Assembly: GCA_944990035.1 (NCBI GenBank)
Contig: CALYLX010000099.1
Coordinates: forward strand, 186,001 to 250,000
Source of the DNA: Clitopilus passeckerianus
Taxonomy: Eukaryota > Basidiomycota > Agaricomycetes > Agaricales > Entolomataceae
DNA: 64,000 nucleotides
Reading direction: 5' to 3'
Numbering within the stretch: the stretch's first letter is position 1; each line of letters starts with the position of its first letter. The notes under the pieces are model-generated. The model was not told the DNA's origin, ran no database searches, and was given only the letters and a program-made list of their open reading frames with translations. Below, in pieces: positions 22,380 through 33,647 of the stretch. A program made the translations under genes and the position numbers.

Positions 22380-23442
22380 GGAGCTCTTAGGAGTAACCTG
22401 GCTAATGGGCTTGGTTGCGCGACCCTTAGCTTCTTTCTCCTTTCGGCGAAAGACTTGGACTGAGTCTTTTCTCCTCCGTCCTTCGCTATTCTGTTCAACA
22501 GTCTAGCGTAGTCTTCAGAGATGGGTGCAGACGTCGATCGACGTTGGCGCTGGCGTTTAGCCTTGGCCTTAGCACGTTCTTTCTCTTTCTTCCTCTTGTC
22601 AGAAGTAGAATTCTCTTGTACATTAGATTCCGGAGTAATGCCATGAACATTAATTCCATCACCTTCGATGTCAGAACCATCAGGTTCGTTGTCAGGCTCA
22701 CGAGCATTCTCCTGAATATCTTCAAAGAGAGCTCTTTGTGTGCTGATGTCGCGTTCATCCTCGGGATTCCGGAATTACCCCAATTCAGAGGATCAATGCC
22801 CTTTCCCTTGTCGGGCCGGGCACTCATATTCACAGTCGCATTATCCGACTCGTCGGTTTCAGATGCGTCGGTTTCTACAGTGGCAGCGTATTTCATGCGC
22901 TTCTCATAAGCGGTACGTTGCTCCTGGCTCATACTGTCCCGAGCCGCGTTGTAGAGCATTTCTTGCTCTTCAGTCAACTCGGCTTGGACAGATTCTTCTT
23001 CATCGCGCTCGTGATGAAGAGAATTTTCGTCATATTCAAACAAATTATCTATTTGATCATTATCGAATATTTCAGGTACATCTTCTAATACATTATTAGA
23101 AGTTTCCTTCACACCAGAGCCGTCGCTCAAGGTGTCGGAAATACCGCGAGGACCTTCATCCTCGCCACGAAGACTCTCATCTTCGCTAACACCGCGTGTG
23201 CCAGACACGGGTGAAGCAGCCCTAGATTGCACTCCTTGACCATTGTCAAGGGATAGATCTGCTGCGCCGGCCAATCCACCTGGCATGGTGGATCCTGCCG
23301 AAGACGACACTTGCGTGCCGCCCGGACCGCGTGGACGGAACTGATAAGTCCGTTTAACGGGAGGTGCCATAATTCGGGTTTGTTGAGGGTTTAAGCTGAG
23401 AGACAGTTGACTCTGCGAGGTCGGGTGTACTTGGGTGGCCAA
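22380..23442 (-). pseudogene. Outer element 5' ORF / gag N-terminal region, frame-broken
   Basis: The frame opens with MATQVHPTSQSQLSLSLNPQ at 23442, 86 bp inside the 5' LTR. It is Ser/Gly/Glu-rich and disordered (EDVPEIFDNDQIDNLFEYDE; EEQEMLYNAARDSMSQEQRT). Near 22,765 the sensible reading shifts to another frame (EDERDISTQRALFEDIQENA ... KRKKEKERAKAKAKRQ). It shifts again near 22,440 (AKGRATKPISQVTPKSSLGR), leading toward the gag-pol frame. I infer one long acidic-then-basic N-terminal extension of gag, or a separate first ORF, now broken by at least two small indels. No domain is recognised. Confidence 0.55.
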
Positions 23443-23528
23443 ACCGCCGTACGTTCCGCGAATACGAGAGTCAAATGAAAACGATAAGAGACGCTGGGAG
23501 CGAGAAGAGCTGGGAGATGCTCAAAATA

Positions 23529-23776
23529 TGTGGCGGGAGTGTGAGAGTATCACAGTCGCGTCACACGTAGCCTCGAGAGAGCAGGTGTAAGTCCTCTTCT
23601 ATTCGAGATTGCTTGTCTCTCTAAGTCGTGTACAGGACCTTTATATACTAATTCCTAGGTATAGCTAACGTAATCTGTGAAGTAGCTACGATGTACGGAT
23701 GTATAGAACGAGCTCGGAATAGTAATCTAATCTTATCTGGATGAAGTAAGCATAACATTGTCACGTATTCGCCACA
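23529..23776 (-). repeat. 5' LTR of outer element
   Basis: 248-bp direct repeat of 7619-7866. It is followed on the right by the target-site copy caggg (23777-23781). In element orientation the LTR end is followed by tattttgagcatctccc, which lacks the TGG start expected for a tRNA 3'-end primer site. Confidence 0.95.
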
Positions 23777-23781
23777 CAGGG

Positions 23782-24546
23782 CTACCGAACACGACTGCAG
23801 GCCCAACTACGCCTCCGTGTCCCTTCTTGACTGATACAGTGATAGCTTTTATTAACAAAACGTGACTGTACGACCTCCAAAGGCTCAACTCCGCGTCTGT
23901 CTTGTCCGTCCTCTGTCTCGTCGCCGCTGTACCTCACATGCCAACTTTACCTCTTCAGACAAAGGAGCCCGGTCAATGGGGTCAGAGATGAAGAAGCTGG
24001 TAAATAGATGACTGGAAGGGCTCGGTGGGCGTCATCTCTCCCCTCGTCTCCAAACTTTCAAAAAGCGCAATGCTTTCTCCTTCCTCCCAGTCCTCTGTTT
24101 ATATATACTTCGGTTTCTGTTGACAGTCTTTCTCTGTCATATAGCATTCATCACATCTCACGAAGGACCACACCCACTAGCTCCCAACGATGCCTCCCTC
24201 CCATATTGGTTCCAGGTACTGCTGGCATCAGATTCAATTTGCGGCAGTTGCACATGGCCAAGGCTTCGTTCAACACGAATGCCGAGAATTCGGGGCTTGC
24301 ATCGGTGGATGGTATGATGACCGTCTCATCAGTAGGCTCAAGAGAGAAATGTGACTGCACGAATGGCCAGGCACAATCTAAGGGTGCCATTTATGTTTCA
24401 ACGCAACCGAGGCTGGATGGTTGGCTGGGTTCCATGGCCCACTCATATGGTCTGGACCAAGATCGAAGAACAAAGTTACTATTTCATCACTAATCATGTA
24501 CACCTCTAGTTACACATCGAAGAGCATTACTTGAGGTTCTGGTTTG
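23782..24546. other. Region between retroelement and GH17 gene
   Basis: No supported gene. A TATA-like tttatatatac near 24105 is followed by a CT-rich leader-like stretch and an ATG at about 24189. The frame from that ATG (MPPSHIGSRYCWHQIQFAAV...) stops after roughly 54 codons, and alternative frames are not protein-like. It may be a gene remnant or chance. Confidence 0.35.
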
Positions 24547-25717
24547 TTAACAAGGAGCGAGGACGTCTCCGTTGAGCTGGATCTTGGGAATGATACCGAA
24601 GCTCCTCTCGACATCATTACCCTTCCAAAGTTGATCGTCATACTCGTGAGCATAGACAGACACGCTGGTGTCGTCACGACTAGCACAATTGAGCCTCAGC
24701 AATGCGCTGCGTTCATTTGCGACAGACGGGACAGCAGCGCGGTTCGCTGCACCTCGGGAAGGGAAGCCAGCTTCGGTGATTATGACCTTTTTGCCTGGGC
24801 ATGCCCTCTTGAGAGAGGGAACGACGAGTTTGAAGATGAAGTCTCCGGCTTGCTCTGCCGCGTAGCCACCATCGAAGTATACCCTACAAGTGATGATGTT
24901 GAGGACTATGACATGTAAGGAAAGGTGAGAAAACACGTACTCAGCATTAGCAGCTACGAAGTCACCACTGCAAAGGACTGGGTTATCACGGATTTGGACC
25001 CATGTGTGCATAGTCGACACGGGAGTGTTGATACCGGCGGAACGAAGGGATGCTACAAGGGGAAGAAAGGTCTCGTTTTAGATTCATGTGGTCAGCCCGA
25101 ATCGAATTTGAATTGGACACTAACATCGGACGGAGTTGACTTTAGACATGATGTTAAGAGGCGTGTCATTGACTTCGTTGCCCACTGTCAGCCCGACAAA
25201 TCGTCCCGAGCCAAATTTAGCATACACGTTTCGGAAGCTCTGGACGTCTCGGCTGAGAGGATGGTGAGAGGACGGTCGCTTGTGATGATTTGAAAGGGAC
25301 ATACTCGATTGCAGCGCCATTAGCTGCAGTGCTACCCTGTGAAACGGGATTAACGGTGAGTCGCAGAGGGAGATGTAGGCTTACTTGATAGTAGATTCCC
25401 GCCAAGATGGTCATGCCATTGGACGCAGCAGCAGTAGAGGCCCGAGTGAGAGCATCACAGTCGAATCCATTGATAAGAACTGAACGAAATCCGTTAGCCT
25501 TAGCATCTGCGAAGACTTTGTTCCACTACATCGACTAGTCAGTGTGAAACGAAAACAGTGGAGAGTAGGTCCCTAAGCTGACCTGGTCTTGCGTTCTGCA
25601 GACATAAGAGGGCGCGCCGCCGACACTGTTAGACACGGTAAGACCAGCGAAGTGGTTCGCTGCGAAAGCTGGCAATGTATAGGCCAAAATTGCGAGGAGA
25701 GCCGTATCAAATTTCAT
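24547..25717 (-). CDS. Secreted GH17-type beta-1,3-glucanase-like protein
   Basis: The ATG at 25715-25717 starts a signal peptide (MKFDTALLAILAYTLPAFA). Then come FAGLTVSNSVGGAPSYVC, a TIM-barrel first strand, and an exon with NGFRSVLINGFDCDALTRAS and NGMTILAGIYYQ. The acid/base Glu lies in FVGLTVGNEVND. The stretch VSTMHTWVQIRDNPVLCSGD follows, and the nucleophile Glu lies in KKVIITEAGFPSRG. The protein ends QLNGDVLAPC. These two Glu motifs and their spacing match GH17-like fungal wall glucanases. Several short introns separate the exons. The likely role is hydrolysis or remodelling of beta-1,3-glucan in the cell wall or outside the cell. A TATA-like tcttatagg lies about 45 bp upstream of the start. 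The gene sits between the retroelement nest and a small acidic protein gene. Confidence 0.87.
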
Positions 25718-26617
25718 GATGAGGTGTTTGTAGAAACTCAGGATTTCCGAAGGCTCCTCTTATAGGCTCCTGAGCTACTACTGAACTTTGGGGGTAGCAT
25801 GAGATGGTGATCGGAAAATTGATCTTGCGGGAGTGGGCTATCTGAGAAGTTCAGGGAGAATAAGAGACTAGATCTTTCCAGGCTAAGTACGATAACAGTC
25901 GTTTGCATTTCTGGCTGGAATCGTCTTCACAAAAAGTTTCGAGTGATGCGACCTAAAATCCCAAGTAACCGATGCTTAACCATTACTTTTGGGTCAAGCA
26001 AGCGAGCAGCGGACGGCTCTTGCATGGCGGTTCCCCCCAGGATGACGATAATCACGTCCGCCGACAATACATTCGCTAGTACGATGTAGTGGCCCCATCA
26101 CATGCATCACAGCTGTCAACGACCTTTTCTGTGAAAGCTATTCCAGTTTGAAATGCAAACGACTGTAGTGCAGGCGTTTGGATATTGTTTTACAATCGTC
26201 TTTCCAGAAACTCTGTGGGCAAATCGAGTAACGTGATTGCCGTGGCTAGCCTTGGGATGGAGTCGTTCCGCTTTGAAAATCGCTGGGGGGGATGTTTCTC
26301 GCTAATTGACAGCGCTTTGGGGTGGTTGAGCAGAGAAATAGATGCTGAAATGTCAAATATTACACTCCACTGCAAGAATAATCTTGATTGCTCTTTGAGC
26401 TTCTGAATGTAGGGCCTAACACTGGACCCGTCGAGGAGATGACGTTCACGGGGAGGCGAGTGGCTTGGCCTCAGCCAATCAGACTCGACGAAGGTAGATT
26501 ATTCTGGAAGGTAGAAAGAAGCAGAGGAATCCGTCCGCTTGCTTGCTACTTCGGCTTGGAAGAAGATTCAAAGCGCGATCCGACCTACCTTGGGCTTTCA
26601 AATCGATATGAATTAAA
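25718..26617. promoter_or_regulatory. GH17 promoter region
   Basis: Upstream sequence of the GH17 gene. A TATA-like element (cctataaga on the minus strand) lies at 25758-25766. No coding region is supported in the remaining ~850 bp. Short frames at 26185-26406 and 26388-26621 are not protein-like. Confidence 0.5.
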
Positions 26618-27097
26618 CTAATCAACCTGAACAAACTCGTCAGATTCACCTGATTCATTTGCTCTCAGAGGTATAGGCTTGGATTCAATACTCTTTGCGT
26701 CCTGAAAACGCAGACGGCCGCATGCCCAATGATGATTAGAGACGACTCTCGAAGGAAACCTGGGGATAGTGCTTACTTTGAATTCCAGGGGGCGGATAGA
26801 TACCTGTCCGTCGTCATTCCAAAGGTTCTGAACTTCAACAGTTAGTTCGGCATAGTCTCTCAGCATTGGCAAACAACCCCATTTACCCCGATGCAGGTGA
26901 AGGGTCCCCGAACTATAACAAGTCTGATCACACGAAATTGTCGGCTGGTTCCCGCTTCGACGCAGACGGAGACGGTGTGTGCATGAGCCCTGTCACCCCG
27001 ATCGCAAATCGTCTGCGAGGTGCTCCGAGTCGTAGTCCTCGTACGGGTCCAATATTCCTTTTTCAGTTCCTGTTTGTAATGATTGAACGTTAGACAT
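26618..27097 (-). CDS. Small acidic protein, unrecognised
   Basis: Reconstructed from three exons. Exon 1 begins ATG at 27095-27097 (MSNVQSLQTGTEKGILDPYE) and ends at ...LADDLRS with a GTGACA donor. Exon 2 reads DYAELTVEVQNLWNDDGQVS and ends ...RPLEFK at a GTAAGC donor. Exon 3 begins DAKSIESKPIPLRANESGES after a tttcag acceptor and ends EFVQVD with TAG at 26618-26620. The frame continues across both introns (about 140 and 75 bp). The product is about 85 residues, rich in Asp, Glu and Ser, with no signal peptide, membrane segment or known motif. The second intron is canonical and convincing; the first is less certain and may hide a further small exon. Confidence 0.5.
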
Positions 27098-27551
27098 GGA
27101 TAAGGTAACGTGGTGACAGTGTGAATGGGAGGCAGATCAGATTTTTGTTCTCATGTTTGGTTCCAATGAGTCAGGGTCTTTGGCTGTTCCATTGTTTATT
27201 GTCGAGTAGCTTATTCAGTTGGCGTCTTGGGGTTTGGTGCTATGGTGTAGGATTTCTCCTCACGTTGGGAACGTTAGTAGAATGACTGAGCTACCACTCC
27301 CTCAACAGAAAGAAGTGCTCGAAAACGAGCTAAGAATATGTTGACAGATTCATCTAGTACAACAGGAGATAGTTTGGACTACACAACATAAATGAGGTAT
27401 AATATATGTCAGAAGGTTCAGGTTGATACGGTATAATAGTCGGGGTGAAAGAGCGACGACAACGAAGGAAGGTATTGGCAATCAAAGCAAACGAATGTCA
27501 AATGTCCAAGTAGAAGGTATAAAGAGGGTATAAAGTCCAGGAAGGTACATC
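27098..27551. other. Intergenic region
   Basis: Lies between the small acidic gene's start and the 3' end of the second GMC gene. AT-rich, with no supported gene. It presumably carries the promoter of the first and the 3' untranslated region of the second. Confidence 0.45.
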
Positions 27552-30046
27552 TTAAGGCCAAGAAGCCTTGATTAGGTCGGCAGCTTTCTCAGCAACGCCG
27601 TACAGAGTAGCAGACAGGTGAGCGCTGACTTGCATGGGCATGACCGAGGCATCCACCACACGGACGTTGGTGGTGTCGTAGATCTTGAGTTGAGCATTGA
27701 CAACACCTAAGCAAGATAGTCAATAACCAGCACCAGTTCAACACAATCATAGCTACATACCACCGAGGCTACGGCGCATCATGGGCGCAGTGCCGACCGG
27801 ATGGGCGACGGGAGTGTATTTGCTCTTGATCCAAGACTTCCATGCAGCGTCCGTGCCACGTTGAGCGTTATCCGGGACAGCACCGGCGGGTGTAGTTTCG
27901 CCATAGGATAGTGACCTAGTAGGAAAAATTCAGTGCAAGTTCCCATCTGGGTGGTCGACCGGAGCCTACTTCAGTGGTGACGAAGTCAAGATCTTCCTAG
28001 AAAGGCGGGCAGCACCAACTTGGATGTCTAGGTCGACGTCAACGGCGAAATAGTTGACATTGATGGTGGGGTAGGTGAATGGGTCTGTGCTCTGCAAGTC
28101 AAAATGAGCGATGTCCGGAGAAGCCAACAGGATAAACGCAGTACCTTGATCTTAACATTGCCTCTGCTGAAGGGCAAAAGGTTCCAGATGAGAATTCCAT
28201 GGGTGCTAAAAATAGATTCAGTTGACCGTCCAGGGGATGGGCATAAAGTAAACGCACTCAGGATATCCAACATCGTAGAACAGTTCAGCAACAGGGACTG
28301 GGTAATTGTCAGAGAACGTCGCAGCAACGAAATGTGATAATCCTACCATTGTTATTAATGATCATATCGGCCTGCATGTTGTAGATAGTCTCCAATGCCG
28401 ATGCAGAAAGACCAGAATCAACAGCTTGAGCGGCAGCCCATGTAGGAATGGATGACCGGATCTTGGCAGCTGTAGCATTGGCTGTATCGGGAAGGATTTG
28501 GTAAAGATTTGGATAGGCGATGGTGTTGGTTGGTCCACGTCCACCAACGTCGAATCCGTTGCCGCTTGCGCCAAGCACGTTTTGAGGCTGCGTTACACGT
28601 CAGTATGGTGCATATGAGGGTGCTGATGCTTAATTACCTGTTCCTGGAGGTTCCTTCCGACGGTCTTGAGGTTAATGCGGGTGGTAATTCCGAGGGAACC
28701 CAGAAGCGCTGAATCACCGATACCAGAGAGTTGAAGAAGAGCAGGGGTCTGGAAGTGATATTAGCCAGAGGATAGATGAAACATACAGGAAAATCTACCT
28801 GGATAGCGCCGGCAGCGACGATGACCTCGCGTCTAGCTTTGGCGGTGTAACGGGTAGATCCACCGGTGGCGGGTGCAAACTCAATCCCGGAGGCAGTCAA
28901 AGGAAGGGCGGTTGAGTCGTTCCAAGTGATCTTCGTTACCTAAGAAATAAGGGTTACACCGACGTATTATCCAGGAGAGCGGAATGAAGTACCATGTGTT
29001 GTGTGAGAGTCAACCAGTTCTTACGGACGGACTCAACAGGAGTGAGGTAAGCTTCCGGGGCAGAAGAGCGGTGGTCCTGCTGGTGCCAGTTCATGGTCTG
29101 CAAGGGGCATCTGGCAGATTAGCTTTGAGGTCATCAGATGAACGAAACTGCGTACGAGGGGCGTGATCGAAACGCAATTGGGGGTTCCTCCGTTAAGGTC
29201 TTTGTAGCGTTTGATGCCAGTCAGACCAACGATGGTGTCGATGAAGGCTTGTTGTTGGGGGCCGCCGTACATGTCGTCCGGGTAGGTCACTTGGACTGGA
29301 CCGTTGTACCCATGATAAGTGTCGATAAACTGAGCACCCTTTGCGGCTTGTTGGGAGTTGGGAGGAGAAAAGGTTTCGGACTACAGGAAAAAAAGAGAAA
29401 GATATCAGAAGGCAGCACAAGAACAGAAAGTCGGACAAGCCTACCTTCTTCATGTAATTCCATAGTCCAGCCCAGTTCCATCCAACGTTCGCTTCGGATG
29501 CCTCGAGAAGGTTCGACCATGCATCGTATTGTTCTTTCTGCCCTCGGGTATATGCAGCACCGTTGATTGAAGCTGACCAATAAGGTCAGAATTAACTTCT
29601 GGAATCAGGCCAGGGATTCAAAGCATCCAACTCACATCCGCCACCAAAAGTCTTCCCACTACAGTCGATGGTCAGTTAAAAAGCTATGAATACCAAGAAC
29701 ATTTGACCCACCCAGGCATCTTTTTGCCTCCATCCGTCGGCCAGTTCCAGTTCATGTTAGAACCGAAGAAGTTCCCGTAGTTGTAGACATCGTAAACCCC
29801 AGGATCCTTCCGCCGATCTTCACCAACTTCGACCAACAGGACGGTCACACCAGAGTTTTCGGCCAAACGAGCGGCAACCGTGGTGCCTGTGAGTCCACCA
29901 CCCACTACAATGTAGTCAAAAGTCTTGCCATTAGCGTCACCTGCGGCTGTTGTGACTCCTGAGGTTGCGCGTCTTTCAAATGGTGAAGCCAAGCCATAAG
30001 CTGCGAGAACAACGCAGACAAACGCGCGCCGGGTGGGGAGGAGCAT
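27552..30046 (-). CDS. Secreted GMC oxidoreductase, glucose-oxidase-like (AA3_2), paralogue 2
   Basis: The ATG at 30044-30046 opens a signal peptide (MLLPTRRAFVCVVLAAYGLA). The FAD motif DYIVVGGGLTGTTVAARL and LLVEVGEDRR follow, then FFGSNMNWNWPTDGGKKMPG. Many short introns divide the rest. Typical GMC stretches are EVIVAAGAIQTPALLQLSGI and NYFAVDVDLDIQVGAARLSR. The active-site segments are HPVGTAPMMRRSLGG (catalytic His) and VVDASVMPMQVSAHLSATLY (second His), ending ADLIKASWP with TAA at 27552-27554. It has the same domain order, signature exons and C-terminal motif as the gene at 4.3-6.9 kb, so the two are paralogues from duplication. Expected activity is O2-dependent oxidation of a sugar or alcohol, giving H2O2. 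A TATA-like ccataaatacta lies about 40 bp upstream of the ATG. Confidence 0.9.
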
Positions 30047-32003
30047 CGGGGAAAGTGGTTAACGTTGCCTCCATCTTGAAACTAGTATTTATGGAGGATC
30101 CGAGCTTTGCGAAAGGCTAGTACGCCCCGTAACTTTCAGCAGGGGAAATGTCAACCGAGATGAGTGTGTTACCGGTCACGTGATGGAATTTTGACATGAT
30201 GGCAACCCCTTGCCGCGGTTACGCCACTCGTTTCCCCCGAGTGGGAGCACAGGTATAAGGTGCTACAGCGTCCTCTCCGACTAGCTCGTAGTAGGCAATA
30301 TCTCCAGGCCGATTCTAGCTTGCGTGAGCGTCGGGGTCTGAACCTATGATAGGATCTGTACCGCCACTGTAGGTGTGGGCCTTGATTCACTTGCACGGAA
30401 CTCTGACAAAAGTTCCTTCGGTGTATTAAGGCCGATGCTCCCTAGATGGCGAAGATGTCTATCCCACAAGCAGGGATGCCGCAAAACGCGGAGTACGTAT
30501 GTCACCAGCCAACCACGAATTAAGATTTCTGATGCTCGCTCGTGATTAGCGTAAGATTATGAGAGATTGGGAAGGTCGACCATGGCCGACAGAGGGGTCG
30601 TCATGAGCTCTTGGTCACGGTCGAGCAGTCAAGAGCACACGTTGGGTTGGCGGGGCCGAATCCAAGCCAGAACATTATCCGTGCCAGCTCCACGACCACA
30701 TTGAAACATTGGCTCTTACTTTTTATCCGACGAAAAGGTCGGACCGCCTCAGCCGAACTTGAAGGAACAAACAGGGATGATGCCAGTTGATTGGCATTCG
30801 AGGACGACTTGAGCTGTCATTGGATGTCATCAATTCATCCTTCGGTCGATAAAAAAAAGTGCGTTGCTCCTCGTCGATCGCTGCGGAGAACGAGACCTTA
30901 GCGCCGGTGGCAATGCTCACTGTCACGCTTGCCATTCAATGAGATATGCGGATCGGAGCCCTAACTCATGCCTATTTTCTGCGAGGAATTGGTACTGACT
31001 TCTACTACTGATGCCCAAGGTTTATTTACCGCCGGGTAGGCTTGGGTGCTGCATAAAGTGTAGGACACGGTGGACCGTGGGCCTCGATGGGACCTACTCT
31101 TCTGATACAAGCGTTGCTATATCGCTTTATTGCCAATTCCTCGGGTTCAGAGTCGCCGACCCCACTAACAAGCACTGATCCCCGTCCTTTTCTCAAAGGT
31201 TCTGATCATCAACTGGTGATCTCACCCTCTTCTAGTGGAAGTATTTCGCGCGAGGCTTGCCTACTCGCCCTCTATTTGGTATTATTCTCTACTTTGGGAG
31301 CCGCAATCGTGGTCAACGGTCCCTGCCTGACGAAAACCTGATTTAATGCAAAAATCTCTGGAAGCGACTCCTTCAATGCCTGGCACGCTGGATGCGGGCT
31401 TTAACTCGCCGCAGCAGGTCTTCAACTGCGTTAGGTCACCATTTAATCTCCTGGTCAGTTCTGTCAATGTTACATAGAGATGCCGTGCTATTGTCCGATA
31501 ATTTCTCCATTACAATCCCCCTTCGGTACGAAGATAACGCCGCCTGGGTTCATCTACTACTCGCGACAGCACCAACCCCCGTCAATTGGACACTTATACG
31601 TCAGTCGATGGGGCTCTGGATGGCCCCCTCTAGCTCCCGGATGACTTCTGTTCGGACGATTGCAAATTTCTCGAGATGCTCGATGCTCTGGGCTGAAAAC
31701 CCGCTCAAGAAGGATATACTGATTCTCATTGTTGCTCATTTACCAACAGCGAAGGCGAGGGTTTAGCAAATCGTGTTTGCTGCGCGTAATAATACGATCT
31801 TGTGAAGACGGTTCGCGCCCGGCCAGCCGGCGTGTCCGTGATAGAGGCCTGAAAGGTGTCATCGATATGCTCCAGCTTTACCCCCTTGACCCTGATGGAT
31901 CTGGGCACCTCGCTTGCGATCGTGTGATCGTGCAAACGAGGTTTTCTTATTAGAGTACTTTGTAGTGGCCTCGTCAGGCTCTGCGCCAACGATAAGCAAA
32001 ATA
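30047..32003. other. Gene-poor interval with GMC promoter at left end
   Basis: The GMC paralogue's TATA-like element lies at 30083-30094. Beyond it, about 1.9 kb holds only short overlapping frames. The best, 31087-31341 (84 codons with a hydrophobic patch ACLLALYLVLFSTLGAAIVV), has no family resemblance and no supporting splice structure. Confidence 0.45.
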
Positions 32004-33647
32004 TTAGGATTGTGAATGAGTTAATTGGGGATATATTCCACAGAAGAATGAGGTCCAAAGAATTCTGAGGAGAACAAAAAGGTGTAGATACGATGCGCAT
32101 GTGTGAGAGGTAACGTGCATTCGGAACCGTGACCCATCGTTACATTTGAGGAAAGCTGTTTGACTGCGAGCTCCAGTGGGAAGATGCCCCAACAAATTGT
32201 TGTGTGCTTTGACCAAAGGCGGGGAATAGGTTTGAAGAGGCCCCCGTGAGAGGTTGTGCACCCTGGTAGGTCGATGGTATATCTGCCGTGGTATCAGGGA
32301 ATTCCGTCTGGTAGTCAAAATGTGTAGACGCGGTGCTATAGCTCTCATTAGCTCTGGCGAATGGACATGATCGAATTTATATCCAAACCTGTAGTGAGTT
32401 GGATGCCTCAATTCGGCGAACATATTTCCGACATTCGGATCCATTCCCCTCGCCAGCGCTGGAACAGGTTGTTCCGAGTAGGCATGATCCCTCGTCGGTG
32501 CAGGGCAGTGTTGCCCTTCTGGAGAATGGGGGCTCATTTGTGAAAATGAGGTGGAAGTGTGGTGAGCCGTTGTAGCATCCAAGGCTGCATCGAACGCAGG
32601 CGATATGGGGGATTGGAGAGGGGTCGTTGAATAAAGGGTGCCGTAATTTTCCTGCCGAGGTCGCCGCAAGCTCGCTGAAGGTGACCCCCTATGTCCTATT
32701 CGCAAGTTCGAGGGTCGAGATTGAAGGGGTCTATGCTCGGAGAAGGAGGATGAAGGAAGGTGGTCGTTTGACATCTCTCCTTTGATTGCCCCTACTGCGA
32801 CCATCTGGTCTGAAGCTACGGCGCCTGGGCTGCTAGTAGCCAAGTGGGTGGGTGTGCCATCCCGCGAGATGTTCGGCTGGATTTCACCCCCAGGAAATTC
32901 CTCCCTAGAACCGACAGCCTTGAGCTTTGGTTTGTTTGGACCCCGAATACGACCTTCCTTAGCGTATTCACACACGAGGTTCCTATTAATGCAGCGCTTG
33001 CATGCGGGGTGTTCTCCACTGCACTATTGAAGGCAAGCGAGGGTAAGAATGAATCAGGGTATTTTGAGAAATTATTCTCGTACCTTAGCCTTTCTGGTTC
33101 GACACTTCTCACAGGCTTGAGCGGTCCGCAGACGAGGGTGCTCAGGTGTGCGGTAGAATATTCCAGTAGCAGGGTCAAGAGAGCCAGCGAGAGTAGCACG
33201 GGGAAAGTTTAGCGACTCCATGTCTAGTTGTAAGTTCAGAGCATCTGATGTGTTTCGGAAATGCTCGTAAACGTGAGCCGGTGTAGGGAAGGTGCGACAA
33301 GGCTTCTGGTGGAAGGGTGGCCATTCTGGTGGGTCGGCATAGTTGTGCGATGGGATAGAGTGGAGTCTGGGGTTTCTATCGAAATCATTTCGTATATCCT
33401 AGTCATGTAAGAGTAGTCAGTGCCTTGGTCAATCTATCTCGGGCTGATCCCTCCACTGTCTTACCTGAAACTGGTAACGGCTAACTGGCTGATGGGTCGA
33501 AATATGTCCAGGGCTTGGATACGGGTTTGGCTCATCCGGAAAGTTGTAATGATGTTCACCGTCGAAGGCTGATGGCTGCATCGCATGGTCCAAAGGGTGG
33601 TATTGACCGCCGTTGTTGACATTATAGCTATAGTCCGCATAAGACAT
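32004..33647 (-). CDS. Zn2Cys6 binuclear zinc-cluster transcription factor
   Basis: Exon 1 is 33465-33647 (MSYADYSYNVNNGGQYHPLD...), exon 2 is 33084-33398, and exon 3 runs from 33023 to the stop at 32004. Both introns keep phase 0. The zinc cluster is rebuilt across the second intron: ACEKCRTRKAK joined to CSGEHPACKRCINRNLVCEY. This gives C-X2-C-X6-C-X6-C-X2-C-X6-C, followed by a basic linker (AKEGRIRGPNKPKLKA). The rest is Ser/Pro/His-rich and disordered, with no fungal-specific middle domain visible, so the protein (~490 residues) is of the short type. DNA binding as a fungal zinc-cluster regulator is well supported by the motif; the target genes are unknown. The C-terminal ~50 residues turn hydrophobic and may be read-through past an unrecognised intron or the true end. 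Confidence 0.8.

Larger units (their letters stand above)
7619..23776 (-). mobile_element. Outer Ty3/gypsy LTR retrotransposon, split by a nested element
   Basis: A complete LTR element in minus orientation. The left LTR (7619-7866) and right LTR (23529-23776) are both 248 bp and look identical by eye. Each begins TGTGGCG and ends CGCCACA, a 7-bp inverted terminal repeat. The element is flanked by a perfect 5-bp target-site duplication, caggg at 7614-7618 and 23777-23781. The coding region runs from the right LTR leftward: gag with zinc knuckle, protease, reverse transcriptase, RNase H and integrase, then a chromodomain-like segment and a long extra C-terminal region. Pol is interrupted at 9633-16841 by a second element. 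Without the insert the element would be about 8.9 kb. No tRNA-type primer site starting TGG is seen beside the 5' LTR. A G-rich polypurine-like ggaggg tract adjoins the 3' LTR. Confidence 0.95.

Noticed and set aside
24008..24493. 161-codon plus-strand frame near a TATA-like sequence
   Set aside because: No domain or signal peptide, and the first ATG after the TATA box is in a different frame that stops quickly. At most a remnant.
31087..31341. 84-codon frame with a hydrophobic patch
   Set aside because: No splice support, and the hydrophobic stretch alone is weak evidence.
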